Part shown: one piece after another, positions 59,813 to 64,000 of the stretch
How the letters are laid out: each line of letters opens with the position of its first letter
How positions within the stretch are numbered: position 1 is the first letter of the stretch
Assembly: GCF_902805515.1 (NCBI RefSeq)
Contig: NZ_CADCTE010000144.1
Location: forward strand, 1-64,000
DNA from: an uncultured Arthrobacter sp.
Lineage (GTDB): Bacteria; Actinomycetota; Actinomycetes; Actinomycetales; Micrococcaceae
Reading direction: 5' to 3'
Length of the DNA: 64,000 nucleotides
Position numbers and translations under genes: made by a program
The notes under the pieces: generated by a model
Seen by the model: only the letters and a program-made list of their open reading frames with translations
Database searches by the model: none
Told to the model about the DNA's origin: nothing

Positions 59813-61227
59813 GCGATGTATTGACCGTCCCCCGCTCGCGGCGCAACGTCGAGGCGGCCCTGCTGCTGCTTGCCTTCGCCGTGGCCGTGGGGGCCAACTT
59901 CGTGGCCGGGCTCGAACGCGAGGAGCCCTTCAACGACTACTTCTGGAGGCAGGCGGCCACCCTGGTGGGCATGGGGATCCTCATCCACCTCATCCTCCGC
60001 ATCCGCGCGAAATATGCTGACCCGGTAATACTTCCGATCGTCATCGCCCTGAACGGGATCGGCCTTGCCATGATCCACCGGCTCGACCTGCCCCGGATGG
60101 AGAATCCGGACTTCGTTCCCGTGGCCCCGCAGCAGCTGACCTGGACGGCCGTGGCCATCCTTGCCGCCTCGGTCCTGCTGATCTTCCTGCGGGACCACCG
60201 CATCCTCCGGCGGTTCACCTACATTTCGCTGATCGTCAGCGCCCTCCTGCTGCTGCTGCCACTGACCCCGCTGGGGCTCGAGATCAACGGCGCACGGATC
60301 TGGATCAACGTCGGCTTCGGCACCTTCCAGCCGGGCGAGGTCGCCAAGATCACCCTGGCCGTCTTCTTCGCCGGCTACCTCTCCACGAACCGGGATCTGA
60401 TCCTGCTGGCCGGCAAGAAGCTCGGCCCCCTCCAGCTCCCACGGTTCAAGGACCTTGCCCCGATGATCGCCGCCTGGCTCGTGAGCATCGGCGTGCTGAT
60501 CCTGCAGCGCGACCTCGGGTCCTCGATCCTCTTCTTCGGCCTCTTCATGGCCATGATTTACGTGGCGACGAGCCGGGTGAGCTGGGTTCTGATCGGGCTC
60601 GCCATGATCGGCGTCGGCGCCTTCGTCGCCCTTCAGCTGTTCAGCCATGTCGCGCTCCGCTTCGACAGCTGGCTCAATGCCTTCGACCCCGAGGTATACA
60701 ACCGTGCCCCGGGCGGAAGCCAGCAGGTGGTGCAGGGACTCTTCGGGCTGGCCAACGGCGGGCTGGCCGGAACCGGCTTCGGCCAGGGCCGGCCCGACCT
60801 CGTGACATATGCCAACAGCGACATGATCATCGCCGCATTGGGCGAGGAGCTCGGCATGATCGGCGTGTTCGCCATCATCCTGCTGTATATCCTCCTCGTC
60901 TCACGCGGATTCCGGGCGGCCCTCGGCACCAAGGACGGGTTCGGGAAGCTGCTGGCCTGCGGTCTTTCCTTCACCATCGCCCTCCAGTGTTTCGTGGTGA
61001 TCGGCGGCATCACCCGGCTGATTCCCCTGACCGGGCTCACCACCCCGTTCATGTCCGCGGGCGGGTCCTCCCTGCTGGCGAACTGGATCATCGTCGCCCT
61101 GCTGCTGCTGATTTCGGAGACCGCCCGCCGACCGGTGCGGACGGCCGCACCCAGTGAATCGGCCGCAGTTCCGTCGGCTTCAGGCAGGGGGGCGCTTCCG
61201 CGGCGCCCCAAGGAGGGATCACGTTGA
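59809..61227 (+). CDS. rodA: RodA/FtsW-family peptidoglycan glycosyltransferase
   Basis: A 472-aa SEDS membrane enzyme polymerising lipid II. About ten helices are visible; INGARIWINVGFGTFQPGEVAKI, LQRDLGSSILFFG and the C-terminal ITRLIPLTGLTTPFMSAGGSSLLANWI are SEDS hallmarks. The ORF-track frame begins 59 codons earlier within pstP; ATG at 59809 overlaps the pstP stop (ATGA). The stop overlaps the pbpA TTG. It works as a pair with PbpA in cell elongation. Confidence 0.95.
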   Translation: MSDVLTVPRSRRNVEAALLLLAFAVAVGANFVAGLEREEPFNDYFWRQAATLVGMGILIHLILRIRAKYADPVILPIVIALNGIGLAMIHRLDLPRMENPDFVPVAPQQLTWTAVAILAASVLLIFLRDHRILRRFTYISLIVSALLLLLPLTPLGLEINGARIWINVGFGTFQPGEVAKITLAVFFAGYLSTNRDLILLAGKKLGPLQLPRFKDLAPMIAAWLVSIGVLILQRDLGSSILFFGLFMAMIYVATSRVSWVLIGLAMIGVGAFVALQLFSHVALRFDSWLNAFDPEVYNRAPGGSQQVVQGLFGLANGGLAGTGFGQGRPDLVTYANSDMIIAALGEELGMIGVFAIILLYILLVSRGFRAALGTKDGFGKLLACGLSFTIALQCFVVIGGITRLIPLTGLTTPFMSAGGSSLLANWIIVALLLLISETARRPVRTAAPSESAAVPSASGRGALPRRPKEGSR

Positions 61228-62666
61228 ACCAGGCAATCCGCAGCGCATGGGTGGTGGCGATCGGGATGTTCGCCCTCATCCTCGGATCGCTGACCTACGT
61301 CCAGTTCTTCGAGGCCGAGGAACTCAATACCAACGACTGGAACAACCGGCAGCTTTACCAGGACTTCGGCCGGCCACGCGGGGCGATCCTGGTGGACGGC
61401 AAGGCAGTGGCGGAGTCGGTGCCCTCCAACGATCAGTTCAACTACCAGCGGGTATATAAGGAGCCGAACCTCTATGCCCACCTGACGGGGTTCTACTCCC
61501 TCGTCAACGGGTCCACGCAGCTCGAGCAGGCCTCGGCCGGCCTGCTCTCGGGCACCAGCGACGAGCTGTTCTACGACCGGATCGTCGGACTCCTCTCCGG
61601 TGCCAGCAGCCAGGGCGCCTCGGTGGAGCTCACCATCGATCCCCAGATCCAGCAGCTCGCGTGGGACCTGATCCCGGAGGGCCAGCGCGGCTCCATCGTG
61701 GTCACGGAGCCCTCGACCGGGAACATCCTCGCCATGGTTTCCAAGCCCTCCTACGATCCGAACCTGATCGCCGTCCACGACTCCGAGATCGCCGCCCGGA
61801 ATGTCGAACAGCTCTCGGCGGTCCCCGGTCTGTCGATCTACCGCAACCCGGCCACCGAGTCCCTGGTGGCCCCGGGGTCGGTCTTCAAGCTGGTGGACGC
61901 CGCCGCGGCGCTCGAATCCGGCGACTACGACGCCGAGTCCCAGATTCCCAACCCGCCCGTGCTTCCCCTTCCCGGAACCACCATCGGCCTGCCCAACTAC
62001 GTCAATGGAACCTGCGCCACGCGCACGGAGGCGGACCTGGAATTCGCCCTCGAGCAGTCATGCAACACGCCGTTCGCCCAGATCGCCTGGGACCTCGGCG
62101 AGGATGCCATCCAGGAACAGGCCCGGCTGTTCGGCTTTGGGGAGAGGCACCAGATCCCCGTGGCCGTCGAGGCCAGCCAGTTCCCGAGCGACCTCAGCCA
62201 GCCTGAACTCGCCCAGTCGGCCATCGGCCAGTTCGACGTGAAGGTGACTCCGCTCCAGATCGCCATGGTCGCCTCGGCGATCGCCAACGACGGCGTCCTG
62301 ATGAAGCCGAACCTCATCAAGGCCGTGCGGGCCGCGGACCTCGAGCTGATCAATTCACCCTCACCGGAGGTCCTCCACGAATCGGTCAGCGCCGGTACAG
62401 CGGACCAGCTGACCGAGTGGATGGTGAACGTCGTGGACAACGGAACCGGGCGGGGTGCCCAGATTCCGGGTGTCGAGGTGGCGGGCAAGACCGGCACCGC
62501 TGAGGTCGAAGGGCGCGGGGACAACGCCTGGTTCACCGGCTTCGCCCCGGCGGACGACCCGCAGGTCGCCGTCACGATTGTCATGGAGGATGTCGACCTG
62601 GCCACGGGATCGCAGCTCACAAGTCCAAATGCCAAGCAGATCATTGAGGCGGTGTTGAACCAGTGA
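61224..62666 (+). CDS. pbpA: Class B penicillin-binding protein PbpA
   Basis: A 480-aa transpeptidase with one N-terminal membrane helix ([22 protein letters not shown]). Active-site motifs: S219-VFK222, S279-CN, K422-TG. The start codon is TTG at 61224, which overlaps the rodA stop as TTGA; there is no better start. RodA provides the glycan polymerase partner. It is about the same size as M. tuberculosis PbpA (491 aa). Confidence 0.95.
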   Translation: MNQAIRSAWVVAIGMFALILGSLTYVQFFEAEELNTNDWNNRQLYQDFGRPRGAILVDGKAVAESVPSNDQFNYQRVYKEPNLYAHLTGFYSLVNGSTQLEQASAGLLSGTSDELFYDRIVGLLSGASSQGASVELTIDPQIQQLAWDLIPEGQRGSIVVTEPSTGNILAMVSKPSYDPNLIAVHDSEIAARNVEQLSAVPGLSIYRNPATESLVAPGSVFKLVDAAAALESGDYDAESQIPNPPVLPLPGTTIGLPNYVNGTCATRTEADLEFALEQSCNTPFAQIAWDLGEDAIQEQARLFGFGERHQIPVAVEASQFPSDLSQPELAQSAIGQFDVKVTPLQIAMVASAIANDGVLMKPNLIKAVRAADLELINSPSPEVLHESVSAGTADQLTEWMVNVVDNGTGRGAQIPGVEVAGKTGTAEVEGRGDNAWFTGFAPADDPQVAVTIVMEDVDLATGSQLTSPNAKQIIEAVLNQ

Positions 62667-64000
62667 GGCCTACGTCGGGTATCACCCTGGGCGGCAGATT
62701 CCAGCTGACCGAACGCATCGCCATCGGCGGCATGGGCGAGGTGTGGAAGGCCCGCGACAAGGTGCTGGGCCGGGTCGTGGCGATTAAGATCCTGAAAGAG
62801 GAATATTCGGGGGATCCCGCGTTCCTGAACCGTTTTCGGGCCGAGGCCCGCCATACGGCCCTGCTGAACCACGAGGGCATCGCCAATGTCTTCGACTACG
62901 GCGAGGAGGGAGGCTCGGCCTACCTCGTCATGGAGCTGGTGCCCGGCCAGCCCCTCTCGGCGGTGATCGAGCGCGAAGGCGTGCTCTCCCCGGACCGCGC
63001 CCTCTCGATCATTGGCCAGACCGCCACCGCCCTCGCTGTCGCCCACCGGCAGGGACTCGTGCACCGCGACGTGAAGCCGGGAAACATCCTCGTCCTCCCC
63101 GACGGGCGCGTGAAGATCACGGACTTCGGCATTGCCCGGCTTGCCGACCAGGTGCCGCTGACCGCGACGGGCCAGGTGATGGGCACCGCCCAGTACCTCG
63201 CGCCGGAGCAGGCCACCGGGCAGCAGGCCACCGGCTCGAGCGACATCTATGCCCTGGGCGTTATCGGATATGAGCTCCTGGCCGGCCGGCGCCCCTTCTC
63301 CGGAGAGTCGCAGATCGCCATTGCCCTGGCCCAGGTCAACGACGCCCCTCCGCCGCTTCCGGAGCACATCCCGCACCCGGTGCGGGCACTGATCGCCTCG
63401 ATGCTCGCGAAGGACCCCTCCGACCGGCCGGCGGATGCCGAATCCCTGTCCCGGGCGGTTGACGCCATCCGGGCCGGTTCGATCCGCGCCGCCGAGGCCG
63501 CAGTCCCCGGCATGCTCCTGTTCGGGGGAGACGCCGAGGCAACCGCCGCCGTGCCCCGCCAGGACACCGCCGCCACACGCGCGGTGCCCGCTCCGTCGAC
63601 CTCGGCGATGCCGACGGTCGCCGCCCCGGCCGCGGTTCCAGCCGCCGCAGGGACCGGCGGTCTTGCCGCTTCCCGGGACTGGACCGAGGAGGAGGTGGAA
63701 CCGGAGGGCCCGCAGGAGCGCGAGGAGCGCCGCCGCAACCCCTGGCTGCTTCCCGTCATCATCCTTGTGCTCATCGCCCTCCTGGCGCTGGCGTCGATGC
63801 TCATCTGGCCGCTCCTGGCGGGCGAACGCGGCGACCCCGCGCCCGCGACGACGAGCGCCGCCCCCCGTTCGACCCCGCCGAGTCCGCGCCCCACCCCCAC
63901 GACGAATGCGCCGACGCCCGAGCAGACGACGCCGGAGCCCGAGCAGACGACGCCGGAGCCCGCGGCGATCGTCATCGATCCCAATGCATACCTGGGACGG
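62663..64000 (+). CDS. pknA: Membrane Ser/Thr protein kinase PknA-like, 3' end beyond the window
   Basis: Absent from the ORF track because no stop is reached. GTG at 62663 overlaps the pbpA stop (GTGA). 446 codons are visible. The kinase domain (1-265) has GGMGEV, K42 in [14 protein letters not shown] (D136) and DFG (154-156). A Thr/Ala/Pro juxtamembrane segment, a membrane helix ([24 protein letters not shown]) and a Pro/Thr-rich outside stretch with TTPEPEQ repeats follow. The last residues, [11 protein letters not shown], look like the start of a PASTA domain, so this could be PknB-like. Confidence 0.92.
   Translation, partial: MRPTSGITLGGRFQLTERIAIGGMGEVWKARDKVLGRVVAIKILKEEYSGDPAFLNRFRAEARHTALLNHEGIANVFDYGEEGGSAYLVMELVPGQPLSAVIEREGVLSPDRALSIIGQTATALAVAHRQGLVHRDVKPGNILVLPDGRVKITDFGIARLADQVPLTATGQVMGTAQYLAPEQATGQQATGSSDIYALGVIGYELLAGRRPFSGESQIAIALAQVNDAPPPLPEHIPHPVRALIASMLAKDPSDRPADAESLSRAVDAIRAGSIRAAEAAVPGMLLFGGDAEATAAVPRQDTAATRAVPAPSTSAMPTVAAPAAVPAAAGTGGLAASRDWTEEEVEPEGPQEREERRRNPWLLPVIILVLIALLALASMLIWPLLAGERGDPAPATTSAAPRSTPPSPRPTPTTNAPTPEQTTPEPEQTTPEPAAIVIDPNAYLGR

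Noticed and set aside
1-64000. CRISPR array, prophage or insertion sequence
   Set aside because: No regularly spaced direct repeats with unique spacers, no integrase or transposase motif and no flanking target duplications were seen. The repeats found are palindromic doublets or short tandem arrays.

Overview
The window reads as chromosomal DNA of a high-GC actinobacterium, most likely Micrococcaceae (Arthrobacter-like). The reasons are the strong GC bias in third codon positions, the fhaA-fhaB-pstP-rodA-pbpA-pknA block preceded by tRNA-Leu(CAG), the imuA'-imuB-dnaE2 mutasome cassette, a Pol-PE-ligase LigD near Ku, a GAF-ANTAR regulator, and a DUF5997 gene divergent from a LysR-substrate-domain gene. 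There is no rRNA, prophage, insertion sequence or CRISPR array.

Layout. 1-7.5 kb: 5' part of pheA coupled to a rhodanese, an amidase, a DUF4190 membrane protein, pgm, and an ALDH/SDR pair. 7.6-14 kb: NCS2 permease, glutaryl-CoA dehydrogenase-like enzyme, PHP phosphoesterase, and an NTF2-like/NCS1 permease/cyclase operon behind a perfect 18-bp palindrome. 14-23.4 kb: a compact type VII secretion-like locus (LysM-like membrane protein, WXG100 protein, three-ATPase EssC/EccC-like motor, large Pro/Ala-rich putative substrate, second Esx-like protein, unknown 205-aa protein). 23.4-35 kb: metabolic and housekeeping genes, including a quinone-type dioxygenase/esterase pair and a RelA/SpoT-domain synthetase. 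35-43.3 kb: phosphoketolase, LigD, Ku, NhaA with a structured leader. 43.3-50.5 kb: HAD dehalogenase, tRNA-Val, CIRCE-controlled hsp20, SDR, orphan pstS, SRPBCC protein, dps remnant, GAF-ANTAR regulator. 50.5-56.5 kb: LexA-box-preceded imuA'-imuB-dnaE2. 56.5-64 kb: tRNA-Leu and the cell-envelope Ser/Thr kinase/phosphatase operon, cut off inside pknA.

How the genes work together. Three groups handle DNA damage and stress: NHEJ (ligD, ku), SOS mutagenesis (imuA', imuB, dnaE2) and protein quality (hsp20). The last operon couples FHA adaptors, the PP2C phosphatase and the kinase to the elongasome glycosyltransferase RodA and its transpeptidase PbpA, with nearly every junction overlapping by 4 nt. 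The type VII-like locus lacks recognisable EccB/D/E and mycosin genes inside the window.

Structure beyond the genes. A palindromic repeat family occurs as two tandem pairs 44 kb apart, each between convergent genes. At least eight genes carry a TANNNT box exactly 6 nt before the start codon, which suggests widespread leaderless transcription. Three different short tandem repeats straddle stop codons. A (GGGGGCC)4 tract lies upstream of hsp20. All calls come from reading the sequence; no database search was run.
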